Positions 24,274 to 32,072 of a stretch of 48,635 nt of DNA are shown here, one piece after another. Position 1 is the first letter of the stretch, and every line of letters begins with the position of its first letter. The DNA comes from Thermoleophilia bacterium. Its GTDB lineage: Bacteria; Actinomycetota; Thermoleophilia; Gaiellales; Gaiellaceae. A model generated the notes under the pieces. The model worked only from the letters and a program-made list of their open reading frames with translations. It was not told the DNA's origin and ran no database searches. Location of the stretch: assembly GCA_025936995.1 (NCBI GenBank), contig JAICSH010000012.1:1-48635 (forward strand). Direction: 5' to 3'. The position numbers were made by a program, and so were the translations under genes.

Positions 24274-24354
24274 ATGGGCGTAGCCGTCGTGGCCGTCGGG
24301 GTGATGCTCCTCATGCTCGGGGACATCGCCCGCATGCTGTTCGTCGACAAGTAG
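24274..24354 (+). CDS. 26-residue single-pass membrane microprotein (predicted)
   Basis: A short frame preceded by a clear ribosome-binding site (GGTAGGAG, about five bases before the ATG). The product has 26 aa, almost all one hydrophobic helix (GVAVVAVGVMLLMLGDIARM) ending LFVDK, with the positive end placed inside. It lies between the HIT and M19 genes, 21 bases before the latter. No family is recognised. The ribosome-binding site and membrane-like composition support it, but it is too short for proof. Confidence 0.45.
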   Translation: MGVAVVAVGVMLLMLGDIARMLFVDK

Positions 24355-24375
24355 GCTCCCGCGGCGGGGGCCGGG

Positions 24376-25344
24376 ATGATCATCGACGGGCACAACGATC
24401 TCGTGGCGCGCCTGTGGCGCGGCGACGAGGTTCGACACGTCCACCTCGACCAGGCGGCGGATGCCGATTTCGCCGGCGGGTTCTTCGCCCTCTACGTCCC
24501 GTCGCCGAAGCTTGCCGAGCCGCCGCCCGCCGACCACTACGCGCTGCCGCTGTCGGAGCCGGTCCCGAGGGACGAGGCGGCCCGGGTCGCAGCCGAGCTC
24601 TACGACGTCTTCCTCTCCCTCCCGGTTCAGCTGGCCACGAGCCCGGAGGACTTCGGCCAGGATCGCGTCACGGCGATCCTCCACCTCGAGGGAGCCGAGC
24701 CGCTCGCCGAAAACCTGTCCGATCTCGACGAGTGGCACGCGCGCGGCCTGCGCTCGATCGGGCCGGTGTGGTCGCGCGCAAACGCCTTCGCCGAGGGCGT
24801 CCCGTTTCGCTTTCCGTCCTCGCCCGACACCGGGCCTGGACTCACGGGCGCCGGGCGCGAGCTCGTCCGCAGGTGCAACGGCCTCGGGATCCTCGTCGAC
24901 CTCTCGCATCTCAACGAGGCGGGCTTCTGGGACGTCGCGAGGCTCTCGACCGCGCCGCTCGTCGCCACCCACTCGAACGCGCACGCGATCTGCGCCTCGA
25001 CGCGCAACCTGACGGACGCCCAGCTCGACGCGATCGGCGTGTCCGGCGGGGTCGTCGGGATCAACTTCGCGGTCTCGTTCCTGCGGGAGGACGGCGGCCA
25101 GGTCGCCGCGACGCCGCTGCGAGAGATCGTCCGCCACGTCGAGTACGTCGCCGGACGGATCGGGATCGACCACGTCGCCTTCGGCTCGGACTTCGACGGC
25201 GCCCTCGTATCGGAGGAGCTCGGCGGCATCGCGGGCCTCCCGAAGCTCGTGGCCGAACTGCGGGCCGCCGGCTTCGACGACGAGGGCGTCGCCAAGGTCA
25301 CGCACCGGAACTGGCTGCGCGTCCTCGGCGACACCTGGGCCTGA
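24376..25344 (+). CDS. M19-family membrane dipeptidase (renal dipeptidase-like)
   Basis: Zinc dipeptidase, active on dipeptides that often include a D-residue at the C-terminal side. Metal-site motifs are present: IIDGHNDL (H-x-D), LHLEGAEPL (bridging Glu), LVDLSHLNEAGFWDVA, THSNAHAICASTRNLTD (two metal His) and AFGSDFDGA. At 322 aa it is slightly shorter than typical. There is no signal peptide, so it is probably cytoplasmic and could help recycle peptidoglycan or other D-containing dipeptides. The ATG follows a purine-rich GGGGGCCGGG. Confidence 0.92.
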   Translation: MIIDGHNDLVARLWRGDEVRHVHLDQAADADFAGGFFALYVPSPKLAEPPPADHYALPLSEPVPRDEAARVAAELYDVFLSLPVQLATSPEDFGQDRVTAILHLEGAEPLAENLSDLDEWHARGLRSIGPVWSRANAFAEGVPFRFPSSPDTGPGLTGAGRELVRRCNGLGILVDLSHLNEAGFWDVARLSTAPLVATHSNAHAICASTRNLTDAQLDAIGVSGGVVGINFAVSFLREDGGQVAATPLREIVRHVEYVAGRIGIDHVAFGSDFDGALVSEELGGIAGLPKLVAELRAAGFDDEGVAKVTHRNWLRVLGDTWA

Positions 25345-25347
25345 GGC

Positions 25348-25821
25348 CTACTCGCGAGCGCGTGCTCGCGCGCCGAGATAGCCCACGAGCATGACGACGG
25401 CGACGGCCTCGGCCACGAGCGCGACGACGATCCCCGCTCGATAGCCGTAGTCCTGGAACCCGAACAGCGGCTGGTGCTCGCTGACGAACAGGAAGACGAA
25501 CGAGGTCGCGGCGAGGCCGATCCCCCCGAGCGCGAGCAGGATGTGCAGGAACCTCATCCTCGCCGCCGGGACGAGCAGGCCCAGCCCGATCGCCGTGGCG
25601 CCGGCGAAGTTGAGCACGAACAGCGGGCCGATGATCGGCACCACGTTGAAGTGGTCGCCGAGGTACTGCTGGAGATGCACGGCGCCGACGGCGAGAACCG
25701 CCGCCGCTCCGAGCATCCTGAGCACCGTCGGCGCGCGGCCGCTCCGGCGCTCCTCTTGCAGGACGGACTCGTCGGGCGCGGGCCTACCCGTGTAGGTCGT
25801 GCGTTCGCGTAGCTGGCTCAT
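25348..25821 (-). CDS. Four-helix membrane protein of unknown function
   Basis: A 157-aa protein. After a polar N-terminal 30 residues come four hydrophobic segments: VLRMLGAAAVLAVGAVHLQQ, LFVLNFAGATAIGLGLLVPA, FLHILLALGGIGLAATSFVF and IVVALVAEAVAVVMLVGYL, with a basic tail. A His-Leu-Gln-Gln in helix 1 and conserved-looking prolines recall small DoxX-like membrane proteins, but I cannot assign it. The ATG shares one base with the stop of the lipoprotein gene (TGATG), so the two are made together. Confidence 0.7.
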   Translation of the reverse strand: MSQLRERTTYTGRPAPDESVLQEERRSGRAPTVLRMLGAAAVLAVGAVHLQQYLGDHFNVVPIIGPLFVLNFAGATAIGLGLLVPAARMRFLHILLALGGIGLAATSFVFLFVSEHQPLFGFQDYGYRAGIVVALVAEAVAVVMLVGYLGARARARE

Positions 25822-26339
25822 CAGTAGCCACCTCCCCCTCCGTTCGAGCCGGAGTTCGAGTTCGAGTTCGAGCCCCCGCCGGACTCGGGCTCGACCGGCT
25901 GACCGTGCGAGCCGACGAGGTACCAGGAAGAGCCGAATTGCTCGATGTCCTCTCCCTTGGTCTTTCCGGGAGTACTCGCATCCGCGGCGTAGTAGTAGAG
26001 CGGATGACCGCGATAGGTCACCTGCAAGTCGCCGTCGTCGCGCTTCATCGTCCCGAGCGCTCCACCCGCGACTCCGGCGCCTGCCTGCGGAGCCACCGAC
26101 GTCTCGAGCGGCGGCCAGACCGCCGCGCACGCGCCGTTGCAATAACTCTCGCCGCTCTCATCTTTATCGAACAGGTAGACGCTCTGTCCCCGCGCATCGA
26201 CGAGGACGCGTCCGTCGGTCGAGCGGGCCATCTTCAGGGTCGCCGGACCGCCGTCGGAGCTCGGAATTGCCCCGCCACAACCGGCGGCCAGGACCGCCAG
26301 ACCTATCGCCCCCACCACGACCGCGTTTAGAGAACGCAT
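25821..26339 (-). CDS. Secreted lipoprotein with Yx(F/W/Y)xxD repeats (COG4315 type)
   Basis: A 172-aa lipoprotein: signal sequence with lipobox LAAGC (Cys about residue 20), then two copies of the repeat unit, marked by VYLFDKD and LYYYAAD, with CNGACAAVWPP between them. This family of surface lipoproteins has no known activity. The C-terminus is a Gly/Ser/Asn run (about 18 residues). A GAGAGGAG site precedes ATG 26339. It is translationally coupled to the four-helix membrane protein, so they may form an envelope pair. Confidence 0.85.
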   Translation of the reverse strand: MRSLNAVVVGAIGLAVLAAGCGGAIPSSDGGPATLKMARSTDGRVLVDARGQSVYLFDKDESGESYCNGACAAVWPPLETSVAPQAGAGVAGGALGTMKRDDGDLQVTYRGHPLYYYAADASTPGKTKGEDIEQFGSSWYLVGSHGQPVEPESGGGSNSNSNSGSNGGGGGY

Positions 26340-26417
26340 AGCGAACTCTCCTCTCGCGTAGGTGGTTTCACCCTCTTACGCGCTCGGAGCGCGAGCGGTT
26401 CACCGGACCGCTGCCGA

Positions 26418-26423
26418 TAGGTT
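26418..26423 (+). promoter_or_regulatory. -10 box upstream of azlC
   Basis: TAGGTT. The usual six-base spacing of this window points to ATC 26430 as the first codon, although a CTG directly follows the box at 26424. Its last in-frame stop is the TAG of this box, so azlC cannot start earlier. Confidence 0.5.
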
Positions 26424-27113
26424 CTGGAGATCGCCCGCGAACCGACTTCGCAGCATTCGATCCGCGACGGAATCCGGGCCGGGCTGCCACTCCTGTTGCC
26501 GGTGTTCGCGCTCGCCGTCTCGTTCGGCGTCCTCGCCCGCCCGGTCATGGGTCGCGTGGCGCCGATCGTGATGTCGGTCGTCGTCTTCGCTGGGGCGTCG
26601 CAGTTTGCGGCCCTCTCGGTCCTGCTCGGCGGTGGTGGCGTAGGCGCCGCGATCGCCGCCGGATTGCTGCTGAACGCGCGCTTCCTGCCGATGGGCTTCT
26701 CGGTCGCCTCGTGCTTCCGGGGAGGCCGGCTGGCACGCGCGGCGCAGGGGCAGACGGTCGTCGACGCGTCGTGGGCGATCGCGAGCCGCGGCGACGGGAC
26801 GTTCGACCGCGGGCTGCTGTTCGGCGCGACGATCCCGCAGGCAGTGGCGTGGATCTCCGGAACCGCGGTCGGGGTCTTCGCGGGATCCGCCCTCGCCCAT
26901 CCCGACCGGTTCGGGCTCGACGGGATCTTCCCGGCCTTCTACCTCGCGCTGCTCGTCGGCGAGCTCCGCAATCCGCGGGCGAGAGCGGCGGCCCTTGCCG
27001 GCGGAGCGATCGCGCTGGGGCTGGTCCCGTTCGCCCCGGGCGGGCTTCCAATCGTCGCCGCGAGCGCAGCCGCACTGCTCGGATTCAGGAGAGAGCGACG
27101 AACGTCTGGCTGA
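26424..27113 (+). CDS. azlC: AzlC-like branched-chain amino acid exporter subunit, non-canonical start
   Basis: AzlC with AzlD exports branched-chain amino acids or analogues. The protein has five to six hydrophobic segments and the family hallmarks RDGIRAGLPLLLPVFALAVSFG, VFAGASQFAALSVLLGGG, LLLNARFLPMG and LFGATIPQAVAWI. The conserved N-terminal helix begins before the first canonical codon (TTG 26496). Upstream, after an in-frame TAG at 26418, only CTG (26424) or ATC (26430) could serve. I give CTG; the promoter spacing would suit ATC. The gene overlaps azlD. Confidence 0.82.
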   Translation: MEIAREPTSQHSIRDGIRAGLPLLLPVFALAVSFGVLARPVMGRVAPIVMSVVVFAGASQFAALSVLLGGGGVGAAIAAGLLLNARFLPMGFSVASCFRGGRLARAAQGQTVVDASWAIASRGDGTFDRGLLFGATIPQAVAWISGTAVGVFAGSALAHPDRFGLDGIFPAFYLALLVGELRNPRARAAALAGGAIALGLVPFAPGGLPIVAASAAALLGFRRERRTSG

Positions 27114-27406
27114 CCATCGGCGTCCTCGCGGCCGGCACCGCCGCGATCAAGGCGGCCGGCCCAGTCGCGCTCGGTCACCGGCAGCCTTCCCCGCGGCTCT
27201 CGAGGGTCATCTCGCTCATCGCGCCCTCGCTGTTGGCGGCGCTCGTGATCTACGAGACAGTGCACTCCGGCACGCGCGGAATCACGATCGACGCGCGAAT
27301 CGGCAGCCTCGTCGCAGCCGCGATCGCGATCTACCTCCGGCTGCCGCTGATCGTCGTCATCGTCCTCGCGGCCGCCACCGCCGCAGGGCTTCGCGCGCTC
27401 TCCTGA
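27098..27406 (+). CDS. azlD: AzlD-like branched-chain amino acid exporter subunit, ACG start
   Basis: The small partner of AzlC, a 102-aa membrane protein with about three helices (VWLTIGVLAAGTAAIKAAGP, VISLIAPSLLAALVIYETVH and AAAIAIYLRLPLIVVIVLAA). There is no ATG, GTG or TTG near the expected start. An ACG at 27098 lies six bases after a good AGGAG (27087-27091) and yields the usual AzlD opening NVWL. It overlaps the azlC stop (27111-27113). ATT 27083 and CTG 27110 are poorer choices. Confidence 0.8.
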   Translation, partial: TNVWLTIGVLAAGTAAIKAAGPVALGHRQPSPRLSRVISLIAPSLLAALVIYETVHSGTRGITIDARIGSLVAAAIAIYLRLPLIVVIVLAAATAAGLRALS

Positions 27407-27430
27407 CATCGGAGGAGCGCATTCCTCGGG

Positions 27431-27697
27431 TTATGCGGAGGCGACAACCTCGCGCACCTCGACGCCCTCCAAGGTCACCACGCCCTCAGGAATGCCCGCA
27501 GGTACCCGCTCGGCCGCTGCACGGGCGTTCTCTTCCGAATCGAAGATGACCATCGAGAGACCGGTGTCACCTTCACCCGTCCAGTAGCCCGCCTGGAAAC
27601 CAGGAGCGCTGGACACCTGGGGTACGACCTCGTCGCGGAGCCTCTGCTCCGCGTCCTCACGGTTGTTGACTGTCACCCGTACCACGACTGCGTGCAT
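27431..27697 (-). CDS. Small dimeric alpha/beta-barrel (ABM-like) protein, function unknown
   Basis: An 88-aa protein with the pattern of ferredoxin-like dimeric barrels: strand HAVVVRVTVN, helix REDAEQRLRDEVVPQVSSA, strand GFQAGYWTG, strand GLSMVIFDSEENARAAAERV, strand VEVREVV. Such proteins include antibiotic-biosynthesis-monooxygenase-like and stress proteins; the specific role is unknown. A strong GGAGGAG precedes the ATG by six bases, unlike the many leaderless genes nearby. Confidence 0.7.
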   Translation of the reverse strand: MHAVVVRVTVNNREDAEQRLRDEVVPQVSSAPGFQAGYWTGEGDTGLSMVIFDSEENARAAAERVPAGIPEGVVTLEGVEVREVVASA

Positions 27698-27818
27698 GAC
27701 GGCTCCTCCTCGCTTGCTGTCGGGGGCGAGACTAAACGGTTCCGGGTAGGCGAGTCCAGCAGGCTCACGCCATGCCGGCTCCCGCGCGCACTCCCTTGCC
27801 GCACTTCACAGGAAGGCG

Positions 27819-27824
27819 GATGAT
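27819..27824 (+). promoter_or_regulatory. -10-like box for the SAF-domain gene
   Basis: GATGAT, six bases, then GTG 27831. The hexamer is weak, but the spacing matches the pattern of the window. Confidence 0.4.
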
Positions 27825-27830
27825 CTCGGG

Positions 27831-28157
27831 GTGACGAGGGGCCGCTTTCGCGCGATCGCCGTGGTAATCGCGCTGGGGTTCATCGCGGTAGGGGTGTACC
27901 GAAACCACCACAGCAACGGCGGCGACACGGGACCGCCAGTCGCCGTGCTCGTGGCGAAACAGCCAATCGCGAAGGGAACACCAGGAAACGTGGTCAGCGG
28001 AGATGGTCTCTACGCGGTCACGGCAATCCGGAAGAGCCAAGTCCGGAATGGCGCGCTCGTTGATCCGTCGGCCCTTGCCGGCAAGGTGGCGCTCAAGCGG
28101 ATCCCTCGGGGCGCACAGCTGACGAGCGTCGACTTCGGCCCCTCGCCCGCCGGCTAG
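27831..28157 (+). CDS. Membrane-anchored SAF-domain protein (CpaB-like)
   Basis: A 108-aa protein with one N-terminal membrane helix (AIAVVIALGFIAVGVY) and a SAF domain (VAVLVAKQPIAKGT to LAGKVALKRIPRGAQLTSVDF). SAF domains occur in CpaB/FlgA pilus and flagellum assembly proteins and in sugar enzymes; single-domain anchored forms are common in actinobacteria without known function. No pilus genes are nearby. It is followed by a bidirectional terminator and tRNA-Gly. Confidence 0.75.
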   Translation: MTRGRFRAIAVVIALGFIAVGVYRNHHSNGGDTGPPVAVLVAKQPIAKGTPGNVVSGDGLYAVTAIRKSQVRNGALVDPSALAGKVALKRIPRGAQLTSVDFGPSPAG

Positions 28158-28192
28158 TTCCCCAGGTCGGACGATGCGTAAGGCGAGGAAAC

Positions 28193-28213
28193 GCCCCGGT
28201 AACCGGGGCTTTT
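28193..28213 (+). terminator. Rho-independent terminator (SAF-domain gene; also downstream of tRNA-Gly)
   Basis: GCCCCGGT/ACCGGGGC stem (8 bp) with a one-base centre, followed by TTTT on the plus strand. On the minus strand the same stem lies 21 bases after tRNA-Gly and is followed by GTTTCC, so it may serve both transcripts. Confidence 0.75.
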
Positions 28214-28229
28214 CGCCCAACGAGGTCGA

Positions 28230-28302
28230 AGCGGACGACGGGATTCGAACCCGCGACCCTTGGCTTGGGAAGCCAATGCTCTACCAACTGAGCTACGTCC
28301 GC
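28230..28302 (-). tRNA. tRNA-Gly (anticodon CCC)
   Basis: Acceptor GCGGACG pairs with CGTCCGC, discriminator T. D-stem GCTC/GAGC, anticodon stem TTGGC/GCCAA around loop TTCCCAA (anticodon CCC, reads GGG), T-stem GCGGG/CCCGT with loop TTCGAAT. CCA is not encoded. Confidence 0.97.
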
Positions 28303-28374
28303 CGGTGTTGGCGATTGTAGCCCGGCCATAATGGAACCCCAGACCGAGAGACCAGCGAGACAGGGAGATTTCCC

Positions 28375-29403
28375 ATGCCGAACACCGAGCTGCACGAGAC
28401 CGCGCGCGCGCTCGTCGCCGAGGGGAAGGGGATCCTCGCCGCCGACGAGAGCGGTGGCACGATCAAGAAGCGCTTCGACACGATCGGCGTCGAGTCGACC
28501 GAGGAGAACCGCCGCGCCTACCGGAACCTTCTCTTCACGACGCCGGGCGTCGAGGAGTACATCAGCGGCGTCATCCTCTACGACGAGACGATCCGCCAGA
28601 AGGCCGACGACGGGACGCCGTTCCCGGAGCTGCTCGCCTCGAAGGGCGTCATCCCCGGGATCAAGGTCGACCAGGGCGCGAAGCCGCTCGCGCACGCGGA
28701 GGGCGAGACCGTCACCGAGGGACTCGACGGGCTGCGCCAACGGCTCGAGGAGTACCGTGGGCTCGGCGCCCGGTTCGCGAAGTGGCGCGCCACGTACTCG
28801 ATCAGCGACACGCTCCCGAGCGAGTACTGCATCTGGACGAACGCGCACGCGCTCGCTCGCTACGCCGCGCTTTGCCAGGAGGCCGGGATCGTCCCGATCG
28901 TCGAGCCCGAGGTGCTGCAGGACGGGACGCATTCGATCGAGCGGAGCGGCTTCGTCACGTCGCGCGTCCTCGCGGCGGTCTACACCGAGCTCTTCGACCA
29001 GCGCGTCGACGTCGAAGGGACGCTGCTCAAGCCGAACATGACCCTCTCGGGCTACGACGCGTCCGACCGCGCAGGGGTGGACGAGGTCGCGGAGGCGACG
29101 CTGCACACGCTCTCGAAGCACGTGCCGGCCGCAGTGCCCGGGATCGTGTTCCTCTCGGGCGGCCAGTCAGACGAGGACGCGACCGCACACCTCAACGCGA
29201 TGAACGCGGTCGGCCCGCATCCGTGGCAGCTGTCCTTCTCCTACGGCCGCGCGCTGCAGGCGCCCGCGCTCAAGGCCTGGGAGGGGAAGCCGGAGTGCGT
29301 CGAGGCCGGCCAGCGCGCCTACTACCACCGCGCGAAGATGAACGCGGCAGCGCGGACCGGCGCCTACGGACCCGAGATGGAGCGCGAGGCGGCGGTCGTC
29401 TGA
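28375..29403 (+). CDS. fda: Class I fructose-bisphosphate aldolase
   Basis: Schiff-base aldolase that splits fructose 1,6-bisphosphate. The 342-aa protein is of the animal/plant-type class I family: ILAADESGGTIKKRF at the N-terminus, ILYDETIRQKADDG, GIKVDQG, the active-site lysine in LLKPNM, and SGGQSDEDATAHLNAMN. GGGAGA lies about eight bases before the ATG, so it has a real 5' leader. GlpX FBPase is encoded close by on the other strand, and GAPDH, PGK, TIM and mutase are 10 kb away. Its stop overlaps the next gene as CTGA. Confidence 0.95.
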   Translation: MPNTELHETARALVAEGKGILAADESGGTIKKRFDTIGVESTEENRRAYRNLLFTTPGVEEYISGVILYDETIRQKADDGTPFPELLASKGVIPGIKVDQGAKPLAHAEGETVTEGLDGLRQRLEEYRGLGARFAKWRATYSISDTLPSEYCIWTNAHALARYAALCQEAGIVPIVEPEVLQDGTHSIERSGFVTSRVLAAVYTELFDQRVDVEGTLLKPNMTLSGYDASDRAGVDEVAEATLHTLSKHVPAAVPGIVFLSGGQSDEDATAHLNAMNAVGPHPWQLSFSYGRALQAPALKAWEGKPECVEAGQRAYYHRAKMNAAARTGAYGPEMEREAAVV

Positions 29404-30317
29404 AGCTGACCGACGCAGGTCTGGAGACGACGCTCCTGTTCGACGAGGGCTTCGACCTCCCCCACTTCGCGGCGTTCCCGCTCGTCGACAGGGACGACGG
29501 GCGCGCCGCGCTGCGGCGCTACTACGAGCCGTTCGTCTCGCTCGCGCGGGATCGCGGCGTGCCGCTCGTCCTCTCGACCCCCACCTGGCGCGCGAATCCC
29601 GACTGGGGCGCTCTCCTCGGGTACGAGGGCGACGAGCTCACGGCGGTCAACCGCCGCTCGGTCGCATTCCTCGAAGCGATGCGCGACGAGCTGCTCGAGC
29701 CCGCGGAACGGGACGAGGTCCTCGTGGAGGCATGCGTGGGGCCGCGCAGCGACGCCTACAACCCGACCTTCCTCATGGACGCTGACGAAGCAGAGCGGTA
29801 CCACTGCGTCCAGCTGCGGGCGTTCGCCGATACCGGGTGCACGCAGGCGGCGGCCCTCACCCTGAACTACGTCGACGAGGCTACCGGGGTCGTCCGTGCG
29901 GCAGCCGCGGAGAATCTCCCGATCGTCATCGGCTTCACGGTCGAGACGGACGGACGCCTGCCGGACGGCACCTCCATCGAGCGGGCGATCGAGGCGGTCG
30001 ACGAGGCGACGGACGGCGCAGCGCGGTCCTTCATGATCAACTGCGCCCACCCGACGCACTTCGCGGACGCGCTTCCGGAGGGCGAGTCGCGCGCGCGCAT
30101 CCGCGGGCTCCGGGCGAACGCGTCGACGCGAAGCCACGCCGAGCTCGACGAATCGGAGGAGCTCGACTCGGGCGACCCGCTCGATCTGGCCGAGCGCTAC
30201 GTCGCCCTGCGCACGCGGCTGCCCGAGCTCGAGGTGCTCGGCGGCTGCTGCGGGACGGACATCCGCCACGTCACCTCGATCTGCGACGCCTGGCTCGCGG
30301 CCGACGCCGCGGGCTGA
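29400..30317 (+). CDS. Homocysteine S-methyltransferase family protein, CTG start
   Basis: Zinc-dependent transfer of a methyl group to homocysteine. Zinc ligands are visible as Cys in FMINCAHP and the Cys pair in VLGGCCGTDIRHV; the N-terminus KLTDAGLETTLLF is typical. There is no ATG/GTG/TTG in frame near the start: the frame upstream runs inside the aldolase gene, and the first GTG comes about 55 codons in. CTG 29400 overlaps the aldolase stop as CTGA. It would be 305 aa, a normal length. The methyl donor (S-methylmethionine or a betaine-like compound) is unknown. Confidence 0.88.
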   Translation: MKLTDAGLETTLLFDEGFDLPHFAAFPLVDRDDGRAALRRYYEPFVSLARDRGVPLVLSTPTWRANPDWGALLGYEGDELTAVNRRSVAFLEAMRDELLEPAERDEVLVEACVGPRSDAYNPTFLMDADEAERYHCVQLRAFADTGCTQAAALTLNYVDEATGVVRAAAAENLPIVIGFTVETDGRLPDGTSIERAIEAVDEATDGAARSFMINCAHPTHFADALPEGESRARIRGLRANASTRSHAELDESEELDSGDPLDLAERYVALRTRLPELEVLGGCCGTDIRHVTSICDAWLAADAAG

Positions 30318-30320
30318 CCG

Positions 30321-30536
30321 CTATGAGTGGTAGTGCCCGTTCGGCTCGCCCCGCCGGAGGACGTGCACGTTGACCCCGAGGCCCGTGAACGGCTCGTCCT
30401 CGCGCTCGAGCGGATAGACCGCTCCGCCCTTCTCCTCGTTCCGCAGCGCGAGCGCGTCGCCGAGGTTGAGCACGAACCGACCCTCCGACGCAGGGTTGCG
30501 CCCGTACGGCGTCTCCTCCATCCTCGCCTCGTCCAT
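30321..30536 (-). pseudogene. Truncated cupin-domain gene (N-terminal half only)
   Basis: A 71-aa frame reads MDEARMEETPYGRNPASEGR, then FVLNLGDALALRNEEKGG and a stretch ending VLRRGEPNGHYHS before TAG. This matches the first part of actinobacterial cupin proteins of about 120-190 aa, which continue after the first histidines with a QEDFLVL-type strand and the rest of the barrel. Here the frame stops just at the first metal histidine pair, four bases from the end of the convergent methyltransferase gene. It looks like a 3' deletion. GGAGGGG precedes the ATG, so a short peptide may still be made. Confidence 0.65.
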
Positions 30537-30555
30537 CGGGCCCCCCTCCGGGTCG

Positions 30556-31512
30556 CTACGTGTATTCGAATCCGGTGAACGCCGACAGCTTCGCCAGCGA
30601 CTGCTGCGCCACGACGCGCCGGACCGTCCCCGAGCGTGAGCGCATCACGATCGAGTCCGTGACCGCGCCGCCGGGCGTGTACTGGACGCCCCGGAGGAGG
30701 GAGCCCGACGTCACGCCGGTGGCGGCGACGAACACGTCCTCGCCCGAGACGAGATCGTCGGTGCGGAGGACACGGGCCGGATCGAGGCCAGCCTCGAGCA
30801 GCTTCTGCCGCTCCTCGTCGTTGCGCGGCCAGAGCCTGCCCTGGATCCCGCCGCCGACGCACTTCAGCGCGGCCGCGGAGATGACGCCTTCGGGCGTGCC
30901 GCCGATCCCGTAGAGCATGTCCACTCCGGTCCCCGGCTGGGCCGCTGCGATCGCCGGCGCGACGTCGCCGTCGCGAACGAGGCGCACCCGCGCTCCGGCT
31001 GCGCGCAGCTGGCCGATCAGCTCCTCGTGGCGCTCGCGCTCGAGCACGACGACGTCGACCTCCCGCGGCGTCTTGCCGAGTGCCTCCGCGACGGCCGCGA
31101 CGTTCTCGGCCGGGCTCCGCTCGATGTCGATCGCGTCGATCGCGGCAGGTCCGACGGCGATCTTCTCCATGTAGAAGGCGGCCCCCGGGAAGAGCATCGT
31201 GCCGCGCTCGGCGACGGCGATGACCGCGATCGCGTTCGGCTGCCCGAGCGCGGTCAGCCGCGTCCCCTCGAGCGGGTCCACCGCGACGTCGACCTCGGGC
31301 CCCTCGCCGTTCCCGACCTCCTCGCCGTTGTAGAGCATCGGCGCCTCGTCCTTCTCCCCCTCGCCGATCACGACGACGCCGCGCATCGAGACGGAGTCGA
31401 GGACGAAGCGCATCGCGTCCACGGCGGCCTGGTCGGCACTCTCCTTCTCGCCGCGTCCGATCCAGCGCGCAGCGGCCATCGCGCCCGCCTCGGTGACGCG
31501 CACGAGCTCCAT
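30556..31512 (-). CDS. glpX: Fructose-1,6-bisphosphatase class II
   Basis: Hydrolyses fructose 1,6-bisphosphate in gluconeogenesis. The 318-aa protein shows [16 protein letters not shown], the metal motif [26 protein letters not shown], and [23 protein letters not shown] 31512 ([19 protein letters not shown]) is the family start; an upstream extension is antisense-like. It opposes the aldolase gene in both strand and metabolic direction. It follows the four-helix membrane gene after 32 bases and may share its transcript. Confidence 0.95.
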   Translation of the reverse strand: MELVRVTEAGAMAAARWIGRGEKESADQAAVDAMRFVLDSVSMRGVVVIGEGEKDEAPMLYNGEEVGNGEGPEVDVAVDPLEGTRLTALGQPNAIAVIAVAERGTMLFPGAAFYMEKIAVGPAAIDAIDIERSPAENVAAVAEALGKTPREVDVVVLERERHEELIGQLRAAGARVRLVRDGDVAPAIAAAQPGTGVDMLYGIGGTPEGVISAAALKCVGGGIQGRLWPRNDEERQKLLEAGLDPARVLRTDDLVSGEDVFVAATGVTSGSLLRGVQYTPGGAVTDSIVMRSRSGTVRRVVAQQSLAKLSAFTGFEYT

Positions 31513-31544
31513 CGCGATGTTGCGGTCGGGGGCCTGCCGGGCGC

Positions 31545-32042
31545 TCAGGGAGCCGACCCCCAGAGCGAAGCCAGGCGCAATGCGGCAACGGCGATCAAGA
31601 GGATCGAAACGGCGAGCGCGAGCCAAGCCCCGTACTGGAAGGCTCGGAAGGTCGACGGCAGCAAACCGCCCCAGCCGATGTTCGCAAGGCTCTCGACGCC
31701 GAGAATGCCCGCCGCCCCGGTCAGGCAGAAGGCGAGCAATCCCGAACCGCGCGAGATCCAGATCCGGCCGAGACGGAGCACCTCGACGAGGATGACCGCC
31801 AGCGCGAGGTCACCCGGATCGCGAGCCAGGATCCAGCCGGATTCACTGAATTGGCCGTGGCTCCCGATCCAGGGGAGGAAGAGAACGACGAAGAACGCGG
31901 CCGCCAGCACGAGAGCGAGCATCGACATCCCCCGCTCCTCGTCACCGCGGCCCGCCCGGCGAGCGACCGCGAGCCCGCGTGCCTGCGCCGCGCGTCCGAG
32001 CCTGATCGCGTTCCCGTCAAGTGGCGCTTCCGGCGTCTCCAC
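31545..32042 (-). CDS. Multi-pass membrane protein of unknown function
   Basis: A 165-aa protein: a basic N-terminus of about 38 residues, then four hydrophobic segments ([53 protein letters not shown] and [20 protein letters not shown]). The first periplasmic loop carries [11 protein letters not shown] recognise no family. GTG 32042 is seven bases after TAGGAT on the minus strand, a likely leaderless promoter. It sits between argS and glpX on the same strand. Confidence 0.65.
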   Translation of the reverse strand: METPEAPLDGNAIRLGRAAQARGLAVARRAGRGDEERGMSMLALVLAAAFFVVLFLPWIGSHGQFSESGWILARDPGDLALAVILVEVLRLGRIWISRGSGLLAFCLTGAAGILGVESLANIGWGGLLPSTFRAFQYGAWLALAVSILLIAVAALRLASLWGSAP

Positions 32043-32049
32043 CGCGGCG

Positions 32050-32055
32050 ATCCTA
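32050..32055 (-). promoter_or_regulatory. -10 box for the leaderless membrane-protein gene
   Basis: TAGGAT on the minus strand, seven bases, then GTG 32042. Confidence 0.5.
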
Positions 32056-32072
32056 AAGGCTCGAGGAGTGCG

